Source: Deltaproteobacteria bacterium
Lineage (GTDB): Bacteria; Myxococcota; JACRCW01
DNA length: 64,000 nt
Assembly: GCA_016218805.1 (NCBI GenBank)
Contig: JACRCW010000008.1
Span: 1-64,000 of the forward strand
Direction: 5' to 3'
Shown piece by piece: positions 24,401 to 33,801 of this stretch; the first letter of the stretch is position 1, and each line of letters opens with the position of its first letter. The notes beneath the pieces were generated by a model. The model saw nothing but the letters and a program-made list of their open reading frames with translations, had not been told where the DNA came from and ran no database searches. The translations under genes were made by a program, and so were the position numbers.

Positions 24401-27196
24401 CTTCACGCGGCTGGTGATGGGGCACTCCGCCTTGCGGAAGCTGTTGGCCGCGTTGTCCAGCGGGCCGCCGTCAAACAGGCCGGTGTCTTCGCAGAAGTAG
24501 TGCACCTTCTCCGTGCTGGAGCCGTCCAGCGGCTGCGCGGCCTGGCCCACCTTGGGCGCCTGGCCGGTGATCATGGCGTTGGCCACCAGCTGCGCGTTGG
24601 CCGCGCCCAACTCCTCGGCGGGCAGCAGCACCGGCGTGTCACCGCCGTGCAGGATTTCATCCGAGCAGCTGACCCCCAGGATGTCCGGGACCGTCCGGGT
24701 GTCCGTGGGGCGCGAGCCCGTGTACGCCGCGTCATCCAGGTCCGCGGCCGCGCGCTGCAGCACCATGTAGCCGTACGCGTTGACCGTGCCGTCGTTGGTG
24801 CCCAGCACGCTGGGGAACCGCTCCCGGAAGATGATGAACAGCGTGTCCTGGTTGATGAGCGCGCCGTCCACCAGGTCCAGCGTGCGCAGGCGGCTGCGCC
24901 CGTCCGGCACCGGGTTGGACTGCGCAAAACTCATGTTCATGGCTTCCTGCCCACCGCCCGTGCCCCACGGCAGCGTCTTGTCCCGGCACTCCCAGCGGTA
25001 GCGCAGCCCCGTGCTGTCATCCTGCGTGGTCCCCTGCAGGAAGCCCGGCACCAGCCACGGCGTGCGCGTCAGCTCAAACGTCCCCGGGGCGGCCTGCGCG
25101 CAGTCCGTGTCCGTGTCATCCGTCTGGTACCGGCCGCCAATGGCAATGGTGGCGCCAAACTGCTGCAACCCCACCAGGCACGTGCCGCCCACCTGGCTGG
25201 TGCAGGCCGTGGGCGCGTTGGCAAACACCAGGTCCACCGCCGGGTCCCCGGCGAATTGCATGGATTCATCCGTGACGATCTTGCCGCGCATCACCGCGGG
25301 CTGCGCGGCGGGGTCCGGCGTCCGCAGGTTGAGGGACAGCGGCAGCTCAGAGACGCCCGTGGGGATGGAGTAGTTGTTGATGTCAGAGGTGTACTCAATG
25401 ATGCCCGTGCCGGAGCTGTACGCGTAGCACGCCCGGCGGGAAGCCGCGTCCCGCCGGCACTGCCGCATGACGTTGGAGAATTTCCAGGACTGGGTCTGCG
25501 TCGCCGTCAACACGGCCTGGAATTCGTCCCAGGACAGCACACCGCGCTTGAACGCGTCCCAGCGCTGCAGGAACGCGTTGCCCACCGTGTCCAGCACGGA
25601 CGCGTTGTTGCGCTGGTTCATCCAGTCATCAATGGCCAGCGTCCCGTCCGGCCGGGGTCCGTCCGCAAAGTTGGCGTAGAAGTACATCCGGCCCTCCCAC
25701 TGCCCGTCCGGGTGCGTGGAATAGGCGAGATCAATCCGCGCCGGCCCCAGCCGGTCTGACACCACCACCATGTTGCCATCCCACCGCAGCTGCGCCGGGT
25801 TGGCGGTGGAGGCAATCTTGATGTCCACCGAGCCGTTGGCCTCAATGTTCACCGTCATGCGCTGCGCCGCCACCGGCGTGAGTTCGCCCATGGCCACCCA
25901 GGACAGCGGGTTGGTGGTGACCAACGTGCTGCCGTTGGTGCCGTAATTCACCTGCATGGACTTGATGACCTCCACGCTGACCATGTGCGGCGTGGGGTTG
26001 TGGATGGTGAACGTCCCCGTCGTGGACGTGTTGGTGAACGCCAGTGCGGAGGGCGTGACCGTGAGCGAACCCTCGGAAGTGCGCACCGGATCACCGGTGG
26101 GGTCCGGCGCGCTCATGCAGTAGCCGTGCTCGCCGTCCACCATTTCGCAGCTGCGGCCCAGCCCGCAGTCCGCCTGCGCGGAGCTGCACCGGTCACGGCA
26201 CACCTGCCGGTAGCACTGCCGGCCCTCGGAGCAATCCGAGTCATATTCGCAGTTGGAATAACAGCGATTCTGAATGCACGTCTTGAAATCCGGGCAATCC
26301 ACGTCCGTGGTGCAGCTGGCTGGTGTCCCGCCCGTGGCCACGCACGTGCCCTGCTGGCACGTCTGGCCCTGCAGGCAGCCCTCCATCAGCCCCTGGGACG
26401 TGCACACGCGGTACTGCCCGGTCCCGTCCGTGGCCGTGGAGCCCTGCCGGCACGGCGTGTAGCAGTGCGGATCCAGCGGGATGGTGGTGTCCTCCACCGG
26501 CGCCGTCACCGACCGGCACGACCCCGACGCGCACACCAGGTTGGCGCCGCACAGATTCCCCGTGCCGCACGGGCAGCCGTCCGTGCCCGCGGGGCACGCA
26601 TCCGTCTGGCACGTGCCGGAGAGGCATTGCAGGTCCGCTGTGCTGCACGTGCTGTCCGCCAGGCACCCGCAGCCCAGCGTCCCCGGCGTGCACGTTCCGG
26701 GAGCGCACTGGCCGGACTGGCAGGACAGCCCGGTGTCGCATTCGTAGTTGGGGCGGCACGTGCAGCCGTCCGTCCCCGCGGTGCACGTGGGCACGTGGCA
26801 GGTGCCGTCCACGCACGCCAGCGCGTTGCCGCTTGCGTCATTGTTGCACGTGCGGTCCGCCTTGCAGCCGCAGTCCAGGTTGCCCAGTTCACACCAGGAG
26901 GCCTGGCAGCGCGCGGCGCCACCGTCCGGAACGGAACACACCAGCCCGCCCTGGCACGCGTACCCATCCAGGCAGCCGCAGCCCACGGTCCCCTGCACGC
27001 AGGTGGGCCGGCGGCACGCGTTGTTGTCACACACCAGCCAGGTCCCGTCAGAATCCTGGCTGCACGTACCGTTGGCAAAACACCCGCAATCCAGGTCCCC
27101 CGTCTGGCACGGCCCCAACCGGTTGCCGGTGCACCCGCTCCACAGACCAAGAAAGACCACCACCGGGGCCAGGAACCGAACTCGGCCGTTCATCAT
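21455..27196 (-). CDS. Giant Cys-rich lipoprotein, TcA-like C-terminal region (cassette A)
   Basis: 1913 aa. Starts at MM with CGGAGG just upstream; lipobox LGLWSGC, Cys22. Residues about 25-370 hold six disulfide modules with a GCGC-type core (LDCGC, VGCGC, LDCGC, DGCTC, LGCGC, DGCPC) and a Dickkopf-like Cys block. An ASH/HYDIN-like beta domain follows (LTVTPSALAFTNTSTTGTFT). The middle is mainly helical. About residues 1450-1680 form coiled coil, a hydrophobic Gly/Ala hairpin (about 1503-1555) and coiled coil. The last 120 residues read IPFSTKLDKLSPLTRNHKVK, then VNLSSLTDIRLYIYYTDFT. The order and the closing motif match TcA subunits of Tc toxins (coiled coil, pore hairpin, TcB-binding domain ending SDVILHIRYTA). 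The homology to TcA is inferred from pattern. Clear paralogue of the protein at 42267; follows the RHS gene by 222 bp. Confidence 0.7.
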   Translation of the reverse strand: MMNGRVRFLAPVVVFLGLWSGCTGNRLGPCQTGDLDCGCFANGTCSQDSDGTWLVCDNNACRRPTCVQGTVGCGCLDGYACQGGLVCSVPDGGAARCQASWCELGNLDCGCKADRTCNNDASGNALACVDGTCHVPTCTAGTDGCTCRPNYECDTGLSCQSGQCAPGTCTPGTLGCGCLADSTCSTADLQCLSGTCQTDACPAGTDGCPCGTGNLCGANLVCASGSCRSVTAPVEDTTIPLDPHCYTPCRQGSTATDGTGQYRVCTSQGLMEGCLQGQTCQQGTCVATGGTPASCTTDVDCPDFKTCIQNRCYSNCEYDSDCSEGRQCYRQVCRDRCSSAQADCGLGRSCEMVDGEHGYCMSAPDPTGDPVRTSEGSLTVTPSALAFTNTSTTGTFTIHNPTPHMVSVEVIKSMQVNYGTNGSTLVTTNPLSWVAMGELTPVAAQRMTVNIEANGSVDIKIASTANPAQLRWDGNMVVVSDRLGPARIDLAYSTHPDGQWEGRMYFYANFADGPRPDGTLAIDDWMNQRNNASVLDTVGNAFLQRWDAFKRGVLSWDEFQAVLTATQTQSWKFSNVMRQCRRDAASRRACYAYSSGTGIIEYTSDINNYSIPTGVSELPLSLNLRTPDPAAQPAVMRGKIVTDESMQFAGDPAVDLVFANAPTACTSQVGGTCLVGLQQFGATIAIGGRYQTDDTDTDCAQAAPGTFELTRTPWLVPGFLQGTTQDDSTGLRYRWECRDKTLPWGTGGGQEAMNMSFAQSNPVPDGRSRLRTLDLVDGALINQDTLFIIFRERFPSVLGTNDGTVNAYGYMVLQRAAADLDDAAYTGSRPTDTRTVPDILGVSCSDEILHGGDTPVLLPAEELGAANAQLVANAMITGQAPKVGQAAQPLDGSSTEKVHYFCEDTGLFDGGPLDNAANSFRKAECPITSRVKFFTLDNVTDLSSQACQATHACQDTLNSWQSNGTHGIRFDPVWRCTDTNQVFCDTNRLDVREGKTFFSRMDKVSSFIPLRAEIDNAFRFKTRFRNRTTGQNVGFAPVQCVPNSDAVPYCYDPPAIEEIRARVDCAMYLFSSPDYSGAIDSTTRGMLQEYLGENFAYTTTFVNGVPFTHDGFERLFAELLIMQGDEAYTKAFASRFDLAGSNMVSFEGTRFEPGGINLSGAAGYEMYNLYLAAQYYQMSLDRFYRLGPELLTLITQLGSNAGLKIVDSYFGRLIRASTQKTRAWSEVAKRYANFNQPDLARNVVRRAYASAYLESVVLSRMMLKVVAFADPADRDQIVRTAELAQLGYRAALLDMRDVFAGIKDDLNFFGMAPDYVPFPALDSGDTNAFRKLYTSAQQKLATAADKETQALTSSRSFDVDAAAFQAELTRVSNNYDNQLADVCGTFDAGDGNPPYPAIPKYSHLTEQTAIMGDPCGLVGNGRLHDAMAGMEIASLDGKSVQASLEELLGEVELERQRVGQQCGLIVQLADYEYDVAGEAANLQHAVAQARNMVSTAQRAMDKAASLAALTKCSVIGGTAVGGDCITAAIAAGGYAAAMVALEVVAGASEVVIAAKEREMAMIQAGAARWRTLSQCEAARIDSDARVKTLLLRLEGIHLESLKAAYRTRLALSDIVGLRHQATRLIAEQAESEQLTINVEAARNDPNVRIYKNDAVLTADRTFHAALRDAYRATKVYEYYTSQSYARLQNLFLIRMVASGDISLEQYMTELSDAFTAFEELYGNPDTRVAVVSLRDDILDIPRLDKYAAPLTQAQRIELMRVTLAQPSFLDGHGYLTIPFSTKLDKLSPLTRNHKVKYVEAEIVGTDVGDAVGRLYLRQKGTGTVRPVTGASLYYSFPEQTAVLNPLFNGQRVFAPEVYGNARLQERPFVNTAWELVFNQMDEVANQDVNLSSLTDIRLYIYYTDFTALGTSTP

Positions 27197-27355
27197 CACG
27201 TCCTCCGATTCACCGCGTGGCACGCTGCTGCGACGGTGTCCAAGCGGATTTGATCTTTCTACCTGCCGGCGACGCGCCCCCGCGGCGGTCGTCGACGATA
27301 CAGATTCCGGATTAGTTCAACAGCGACCCCGCGGCAACCAGGATTTCACGTCGAC

Positions 27356-27389
27356 ACCTACCCACCCGGCCCCGCGGGGCGGGGTAGGT
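27356..27389 (-). terminator. Strong hairpin between RHS and giant lipoprotein genes
   Basis: ACCTACCC (27356-27363) pairs with GGGTAGGT (27382-27389), with an inner GC palindrome (CCCCGCGGGG). It begins about 30 bp after the RHS stop. No T-run follows, so termination would be imperfect, perhaps tuning the ratio of the two products. The rest of 27197-27418 shows only the GGAGG site of the next gene. Confidence 0.5.
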
Positions 27390-27418
27390 CCATGTCGTCC
27401 GCAGGCCTTCACGCCACA

Positions 27419-30400
27419 TCACTTGCACCAACTCTGGGAAGAGAAGCCCGCCATGCGCGTTTCGCTCCAGCCCGGGGCTCCGGGGTCGTCCACCACGGTG
27501 CGGGTTGCGTCCAGGCGGACGTCCTCCTGCACCAGGTGGAACGTATTGGACGGGATGCTGTTGGTGATGGGATCGCCCAGTTGCGGCAGGCGCCCGCTGT
27601 CCACGGCGCTGGTGTACGCCTTGTCGCTCGCAGCCACCGGTGCGTTGCCCATGGATTGGCCAATGCGGCCGGCCCACCACTCCAGGCTCTGGGATGGATC
27701 CTTGGCGTGGGCGGCAGCGGAGGCCTGGGCCACCAGCGCGTCGCGCGACGGCACCATGGAGAACCCCTCCCGCGCGTGCCCGGTGGGGCTGAAGGCCAGG
27801 GACGTAGTGGTTCCGTCCGGGTGCGTCACCCGGATGGCGGCGCCGCCGTTGTTGCAGGCGAGGCCCGCAATGGTGGTCTGCACCTCCCGCGGCGGGTCCG
27901 GGATCTTGCGCTCAACGGAGACGGTGATCGTGTAGGGCTCGTCGTGGGTCTTGGGCGGCCGTGCCGGATGGTGCACGGTTTCCCATTCAACAATGAGGCG
28001 GAAGCCGCAGTCCTTGCAGGGCTTGTCCGTGGGGACCTTGGGCGGCGATGACTCCACCATGCGGGTGACCATGGGCGGCAGGAGGCGCCACGAATCCGCC
28101 AGGTGCGTGGTGGGGTGCGTCTTCACCGGGTCCCGGTTGACGTGCGGGCTGGATGCCGCGGCGGACAGGATCTCGCGGCGCACCGGTGCCGGGGGCGACG
28201 CACCGCCCGAGATCTGCAGGCTGCCGCGCGCGACGTGTTGGACCGCCCGTGCCGGCGGCGGACGCCCGGTGGCCACCTCCTGGCGCAGCGGGTTCTGCAC
28301 GTTCTGCGCGTAGACCGGCCGCTCCTCCGCCGGCGTCGCGGGATCGAAGTTGAAGAACGCCCAGTTGGGACTGAGCCACACCGCCAGGCGCTGATCGCGG
28401 TAGCGCGGGCTGATGTACGTCAGCTCGCTGCTGTCCTCCGTCTCCAGCCCCTTGAAGCCGTGTGGCTCACGGTAGCCCGCGCTCTGGAAACGCTCGGTGC
28501 CCAGGGGGAAGTACTCGGTGTGCTGGACCACGTTCGCCTGCTCGTCCAGCGTGACCGTCACTGAGCCCTGGTAGTCCTGCAGCAGGTAGGTGGTCCGGTC
28601 CGCCGGCGCGCCGTTGTCGTCGGTGAGCAGCAAGCGGCGCGCGGCGCTGCGCAGCAGCACCCGCTCCGGGGACACGTGCGTGCCCGCCGTGAGCGCCAGG
28701 ATTCCGTCCCCGGCGGCATGCGCAAGCCACGCGTCCGCCGCGGTGATGGCGTGGTCCGGCTGCGGCGCCAGCGCGGCCCCTCCGTCGGCGGCGGGCGCCA
28801 GATCCGAGTAGAGATCCGCGGCAAGCGTGATGGACTCCACCAGGGCCACGCGGCGTCCGCCCGCCTCCACAAACAGCTGGGAAACGCCGTCGCGGACCTC
28901 AAAGTCGGGCTGCAGGTAGTAACTGTCGGCCACGGGGTCCCGACGACGCACGCGCACGTTCATCCCATCATAGGCGTAGTCCGCCAGCCGGCGGTTGCCG
29001 CGGTTGGCGCCAACCAGCCGTCCAAACGCGTCCCAGTCATACGTGTCCAGGCCCTTGCGCATCACGTGGCCGCGCGCGTCGTAGTCCAGCGTCACGTCAC
29101 CGGCGCGCGTGGCGGCGTGCGGGCCCGCGCCGCGTTCGCCGTAGGCATAGCTACCCACGTGTTCGCGGCTGGCCACGCTGAGGTTGGACGTCTTGCTGGT
29201 GATGTTCCCCAGCAGGTCGTAGCTGTAGTTCACCGTCTCCTCAAACGGCGTGCCCGGATCCAGGACGGCGGAGACCAGGTTGTTGCGCGCGTCAAACGCA
29301 AAGCGCGACTCGCCCGACGGGGTGCCCTGCCCGGACAGCGCGTCCACGACGGAAAGCACGTTGCCCGCACGGTCGTGCTCGTACGTGAGCGACTGCAGCA
29401 GCGTACCGCCGCGCGTCCGCGCGGTGATCCCCAGCGGGCGGGAGAGCACGTCAAAGTCGTACGTGAGCGTCACGCCGTTGCCGAGCACCATCCCGTCCAA
29501 GGTGCGGCCACTCTCGTAAGCCACGCTGTTGGCAAACCCCGCCACCGCCGTGCGCCGTCCCAGTCCGTCCAGCGTCCACGCCAGGGTGCGTCCGCCTGGG
29601 TACGCCTTTCCGGTCACGCGCCCGGCGCGGTCCCTCACGTCGGCAAAATCAAACGTGTGCCCGTCCAGGGTGCGGTGGTACGCCGCCAGGCGGTTGTGCG
29701 CGTCGTAGTCAAACGTGTCCATCGCCGTCGTGCGGCCCAGTTCGCCCACCGTGGGGTAGCTCACGGAGACCAGGCGGCCCAGGTAGCGCTCGCAGTCCGT
29801 GGTGCAGCCCGGCTTGCGGTCATACGTGTAGGTGATGCGCGTGCCGTCGGGATCCGCCTCCGCCCACGTGGCGGTGATGCGGTTCATCTCGTCGTAGGTG
29901 GTGATGGCCACGTCACCCAGCGCGTCCCGGTGCCAGATCATGTTGCCGGCCACGTCGTAGCGCGTCTCATCCGTGCCCATGTCCGGGTCCGTGGTGGAGG
30001 TCGGGTGACCCAGGAAATCCGCCACCTGGCGCTTGGTGATCCCGGTGCTGTCGGACATGCGCAGGGGCTGGTTCAGCTCGTCATACGCGTACCAGGTGGT
30101 GATGGCCTGGGGGGAACCGTGGTTGGAGACCTCCTTGTACTTGCGGCCCAGCCCGTCCATCCAGGACACCGTCGGCGAATCGTACGACGTGCTCTCGGGG
30201 TCGTTGTCCGCCTCGTCCCACACCGCCACGTAGCGCGGCCAGTACTGCGTGCGGATCACCGACGGCGTGCCGTACAGCTCGCCGTCCGGCCGCGTGGTGG
30301 TGAGGATGCGTCCCAGCGCGTCGTACGTGTTCTCGGCAAACGGGACGCCGGCGGGCGCCTGGCGGTCACAGCTGGCCGTGGTGGCGCGGTAGCCCTGGTA

Positions 30401-33400
30401 GAGGCGCCGCTCCATCCCCCGCCCGTTGTAGAGGACGTATCCGTCCACGTGGTACGCGCCCTGCGCGATCTTGGTGCGCCGCTGGTACGCGCGCCCCGTG
30501 CCGTCCATGCACGTGATGGTCTCCAGGTCCGCCGGGCCTGACTCCGTGGTGCGCTGACGCATGACCACGCGGCTCGGGACCACGTCGTCGCCAATGTCGT
30601 ATTGGTACGTGTACGTCGGTGCAGCGTCGGTGTCCCCGGGCATCACCACATTCACCAGCCGCGCGGAGGCGTCGTACAGGTAGCGCGTGATGTGGGGCGG
30701 CGTCGTCGGCGCGCCGTTGCTGGCCAGCATCCAGCCCGACGACTCGACCGGGTAACCGGTGACCGGGTCCATGGTCACCTCCAGGCGCAGCTCGTACGGA
30801 TCGTGTGTGGGATCGTCGAACACCAGCGTCTCAGCGGACACCCACAGCCCGTTGGCCGTGTACTCCATCCGGCGGCGGTGACCGTTGGCGTCCAGCGTTT
30901 CCACAATGCTGCCGTCCGCATCCAGTTTGTTGCGCGCCAACTGCATCCAGTGGTCCGCGTCCAGCCGTCGCTCCACGCGCACCAGGTCACCCAGCGTGGC
31001 CTGACCCAAGGGCAAGCCCACAAACGCCTCGCCGTCAAAGTAGTTGCGCGTCTCCGAGTAGATGTTGCTGCCCGGCCGCGAGTAGACCTTCTGCGAGGGC
31101 GACAGATGCAGCAGCCACTTCCCGTTGGACGGCGGCGGGATGTACGTGGTTTCAATGTATGTCTCGTCGCCCAGGCACGTGTTGCCACAGGGCTGGCCCA
31201 TCTCCGTGTCGCCACGCGTGCAGGCCTCGCATGCCCCGCCGCCCACGGAAGTGATGCCCAGTGACGAACTCTTCACCTGGTTGCCGCAGCCGTCGTACTC
31301 GTAGTGCATCTCGCGCACCACGCCCTCCTCGGCGGGGCGCCCTTCGCGTGACGTGTCAACGCGCGCGGTCTGGCAGATGTAGCGCACCGCCGGTTCCGTC
31401 CCGGTTGGGATCCCCGCCACCGGGCAGTCCGCGTACTCGTAGTGCGTGCTGTACATGACCACGCCGTTGTCCTCGCGCGTCACGTCCGTGAGCAGGCCCT
31501 TGCGGTAGGTATCCGCGCGGCCAATCTCATAGTGCTGCGTGGTCCGGCCCGCGTGCTGTGACGGGTCCCCTTCCACCACCGTCTCCACGTCGGCAAAGCC
31601 GCGGAACTGCTTCTCGCGGCCGTCGTACCACGCGTTGTGGTAGCGGTAGATGTTGACCTGTTGTGACCCGGCAATGCTGTCACGCGTGACCAGGCGGTTG
31701 AGCGTCAGCATGGGGAACGGCATGCGGTTGTTCCACGCCAGCGGACCGCCGTCCCGCGCCATGTGCTCCGTTGACGAGCCGTGGTCCGCCTCAATGACCT
31801 TGCCGATGCTGTTGTCGACCCGGTTCAGCAGGTTGGGGCGCATCGGGAACATCTCCAGGTACGTCACCGATCCCGACGCGTCGATCCACACGATGTCCGT
31901 GGAGCCGTTGCCGTCCATGTCAGCCAGGCGCACGGCCTTGTCCGTGGAGTCCGGAATGGCGCCGGAGGCCAGCGCGGAGGATGTGAGCGTGACAAGCGTG
32001 TCGAACTGGCGGCTGTTCTTGTTGAGCAGATATTTCACGCTGTCCGCGAGCACGAAGACCAGGTCGGACAGCCCGTCGCCGTTGAGGTCCATCAGGTAGA
32101 AGTCGTCCGGCGCCTGGGACAGGTCCCCGGAGAGGTTGGACACCGGCGCCCAGCGGCCCCGGCCCAGGTAGGTGCGGACCAGCAGCCCGTCGTCGGCCAC
32201 GCGCACCACGGCGTCCTGCATGCCGTCGCCGTTCATGTCCGCCAGCCGCATCTGGTCGGCCTGGAAGCCCCAGCCAATCGCGTCGGCCACCGTCCCCGTG
32301 GTCTCGTACGTCCCGTCCCCGCGGTTCAGGTAATAGAAGGTCTGGCCGGGGTCGCTGAACATCACGTCAATCTTCTTGTCACCGTCGTAGTCAAAGAACC
32401 GCAGGCTGGCGCCCTGCAGCTCAAAGTCCGGGAGGCTGTCATCGGCGGGGGAGGCGTGGTCCCAGTCCCCGGTGCCCCTGTTCCACAGGACGCGCCGGTT
32501 GATGGCGTCCAACAGGTCGGTGAACCCGTCACCGTCCAGGTCCACCAGCTGCAGGTGCGGGTTGGACAGCGCCACGCCGCTGCCCGCCACGGTGCTGTCC
32601 ACGGCGGTGCGGAAGCGGTGACCGCCGCCGGTGGACAGGTCATTGAGGCTGACGCGGTGGGTGCCACCCGTGGTGTCCAGCACGTCGGGAAGCGCGTCGC
32701 CGTTGAGGTCCACCAGGTCCGCGTTGCGGGTACGGAAGTCCACGCCCACGGGGCCCGCCATGGTCTCCACGTACGGCAGGCGGCAGTCCGGGCCCACGCA
32801 CTGCTGGCCCGCCTGCAGGACACTGCCCGTGTAACGGAAGTTCAGCCGGATCTTGTCCGCTGACGTGTTGGACAGCGAGTACGTCAGCACCCGCGCCAGG
32901 CGGGAGAGGCCCGCCGCGTTGTCCTCGTACTCCAGGCGGTAGCGCGAACGCTGCTGCCCCGCCGCCATCACCTTGATTTCGACGAGGCGCTTGCTGATCT
33001 CCACGAGGAAACCGGGTTTGCCGTCGGAAATGAGGTCCGGGCGGTCCTCGTAGCTGAGCAGGACCTCGTACTGCGGCTGACCGTTCACAAACACGTACGT
33101 GATGCGGGACAACAGCGACGTGGTGCCGTCCTTGATGTACTCGTAGTGGACCGCGTGGCCGTGTTTGTCGATCGTGTCCACCAGGTGCCAGCGGAAGACC
33201 TCGCCGGCCGGGCCGGTCACCAGCGCGTCGGGCCGCGCCACGCCCTCCGCCGTCGCACCGAAGTACGCGACCGTCCCGTCCGCATACTCGGACTTCCAGT
33301 AACCCGCGCTGCCCGCGCCCACCCACGTGTGCCGCGAGAACGCGCTCTCATAGCGGTTGCGGTACGTGCTGCCCCCGGGAAGCTTCACCAGCTCGCCGCC

Positions 33401-33784
33401 GAGGTCCACCAGGTCCGCGGCGGTGTACCGGGGCAGCCCGCGTGACGTCATGCGCTGCGCCGCCGGCACACCCAGCGTCCAGCCGATGCCGACCACGGAC
33501 GCGCCCGCGCCCGTGTTGTAGGCGAGGCGCAGCGAGGGGGTGGACGCCGGCGCGTGGCCCGGGGGCACGCCGATGGAGACACCGTACCCCATGATGCCCA
33601 TGTTGGTGTCCACGTCGGCGTCTTCGCCGACGCCACCAATGGAGCCGGGGCCCGTGGGCAGCTTCACGCGTGACGGTGACACACCGGATTCCTGCGCAAG
33701 CGCGGGGACCGTACTGAGGGCGATCCACACCAGCGGCGCGGTGACCCGGCGGTGCGTGTTCCTGAAACGACTCTGGCGTGCCAT
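27419..33784 (-). CDS. SpvB/FG-GAP/TcdB-middle/RHS protein (TcB-TcC-like, cassette A)
   Basis: 2121 aa, start at 33784 (GGAGG 5 nt upstream). Sec signal to about residue 32 (LVWIALSTVPALAQ). SpvB domain from about 40 (VKLPTGPGSIGGVGEDADVD, SLRLAYNTGAGASVVGIGW). Six FG-GAP-like repeats at about 355-640 (DLVDLNGDALPDVLD, MRLADMNGDGMQDAVV). The TcdB-middle hallmark YHNAWYDGREKQFRGF is near 721, then many RHS repeats to about 1790. The RHS-core is degenerate: SPRYRDQRLAVWLSPNWAFF, without the usual DPxG. The last 290 residues are private to this copy: a Pro-rich linker and a globular tail with PCKDC and a C-terminal Cys. In Tc toxins TcB-TcC builds a sealed shell around the toxic tail; the same is inferred here. 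Starts 17 bp after the small lipoprotein gene. Confidence 0.85.
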   Translation of the reverse strand: MARQSRFRNTHRRVTAPLVWIALSTVPALAQESGVSPSRVKLPTGPGSIGGVGEDADVDTNMGIMGYGVSIGVPPGHAPASTPSLRLAYNTGAGASVVGIGWTLGVPAAQRMTSRGLPRYTAADLVDLGGELVKLPGGSTYRNRYESAFSRHTWVGAGSAGYWKSEYADGTVAYFGATAEGVARPDALVTGPAGEVFRWHLVDTIDKHGHAVHYEYIKDGTTSLLSRITYVFVNGQPQYEVLLSYEDRPDLISDGKPGFLVEISKRLVEIKVMAAGQQRSRYRLEYEDNAAGLSRLARVLTYSLSNTSADKIRLNFRYTGSVLQAGQQCVGPDCRLPYVETMAGPVGVDFRTRNADLVDLNGDALPDVLDTTGGTHRVSLNDLSTGGGHRFRTAVDSTVAGSGVALSNPHLQLVDLDGDGFTDLLDAINRRVLWNRGTGDWDHASPADDSLPDFELQGASLRFFDYDGDKKIDVMFSDPGQTFYYLNRGDGTYETTGTVADAIGWGFQADQMRLADMNGDGMQDAVVRVADDGLLVRTYLGRGRWAPVSNLSGDLSQAPDDFYLMDLNGDGLSDLVFVLADSVKYLLNKNSRQFDTLVTLTSSALASGAIPDSTDKAVRLADMDGNGSTDIVWIDASGSVTYLEMFPMRPNLLNRVDNSIGKVIEADHGSSTEHMARDGGPLAWNNRMPFPMLTLNRLVTRDSIAGSQQVNIYRYHNAWYDGREKQFRGFADVETVVEGDPSQHAGRTTQHYEIGRADTYRKGLLTDVTREDNGVVMYSTHYEYADCPVAGIPTGTEPAVRYICQTARVDTSREGRPAEEGVVREMHYEYDGCGNQVKSSSLGITSVGGGACEACTRGDTEMGQPCGNTCLGDETYIETTYIPPPSNGKWLLHLSPSQKVYSRPGSNIYSETRNYFDGEAFVGLPLGQATLGDLVRVERRLDADHWMQLARNKLDADGSIVETLDANGHRRRMEYTANGLWVSAETLVFDDPTHDPYELRLEVTMDPVTGYPVESSGWMLASNGAPTTPPHITRYLYDASARLVNVVMPGDTDAAPTYTYQYDIGDDVVPSRVVMRQRTTESGPADLETITCMDGTGRAYQRRTKIAQGAYHVDGYVLYNGRGMERRLYQGYRATTASCDRQAPAGVPFAENTYDALGRILTTTRPDGELYGTPSVIRTQYWPRYVAVWDEADNDPESTSYDSPTVSWMDGLGRKYKEVSNHGSPQAITTWYAYDELNQPLRMSDSTGITKRQVADFLGHPTSTTDPDMGTDETRYDVAGNMIWHRDALGDVAITTYDEMNRITATWAEADPDGTRITYTYDRKPGCTTDCERYLGRLVSVSYPTVGELGRTTAMDTFDYDAHNRLAAYHRTLDGHTFDFADVRDRAGRVTGKAYPGGRTLAWTLDGLGRRTAVAGFANSVAYESGRTLDGMVLGNGVTLTYDFDVLSRPLGITARTRGGTLLQSLTYEHDRAGNVLSVVDALSGQGTPSGESRFAFDARNNLVSAVLDPGTPFEETVNYSYDLLGNITSKTSNLSVASREHVGSYAYGERGAGPHAATRAGDVTLDYDARGHVMRKGLDTYDWDAFGRLVGANRGNRRLADYAYDGMNVRVRRRDPVADSYYLQPDFEVRDGVSQLFVEAGGRRVALVESITLAADLYSDLAPAADGGAALAPQPDHAITAADAWLAHAAGDGILALTAGTHVSPERVLLRSAARRLLLTDDNGAPADRTTYLLQDYQGSVTVTLDEQANVVQHTEYFPLGTERFQSAGYREPHGFKGLETEDSSELTYISPRYRDQRLAVWLSPNWAFFNFDPATPAEERPVYAQNVQNPLRQEVATGRPPPARAVQHVARGSLQISGGASPPAPVRREILSAAASSPHVNRDPVKTHPTTHLADSWRLLPPMVTRMVESSPPKVPTDKPCKDCGFRLIVEWETVHHPARPPKTHDEPYTITVSVERKIPDPPREVQTTIAGLACNNGGAAIRVTHPDGTTTSLAFSPTGHAREGFSMVPSRDALVAQASAAAHAKDPSQSLEWWAGRIGQSMGNAPVAASDKAYTSAVDSGRLPQLGDPITNSIPSNTFHLVQEDVRLDATRTVVDDPGAPGWSETRMAGFSSQSWCK

Positions 33785-33801
33785 GGCCGCCTCCACGTGC
33801 A

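Noticed and set aside
22925..25759. 944-residue plus-strand frame antisense to the giant lipoprotein A
   Set aside because: His/Arg/Val-rich composition typical of shadow frames in GC-rich DNA; the opposite strand encodes a protein conserved with 42267.
27960..28030. PCKDC in the RHS A tail as a deaminase-type zinc motif
   Set aside because: The required upstream H/C-A-E motif is not present, so a nucleic-acid deaminase cannot be supported.
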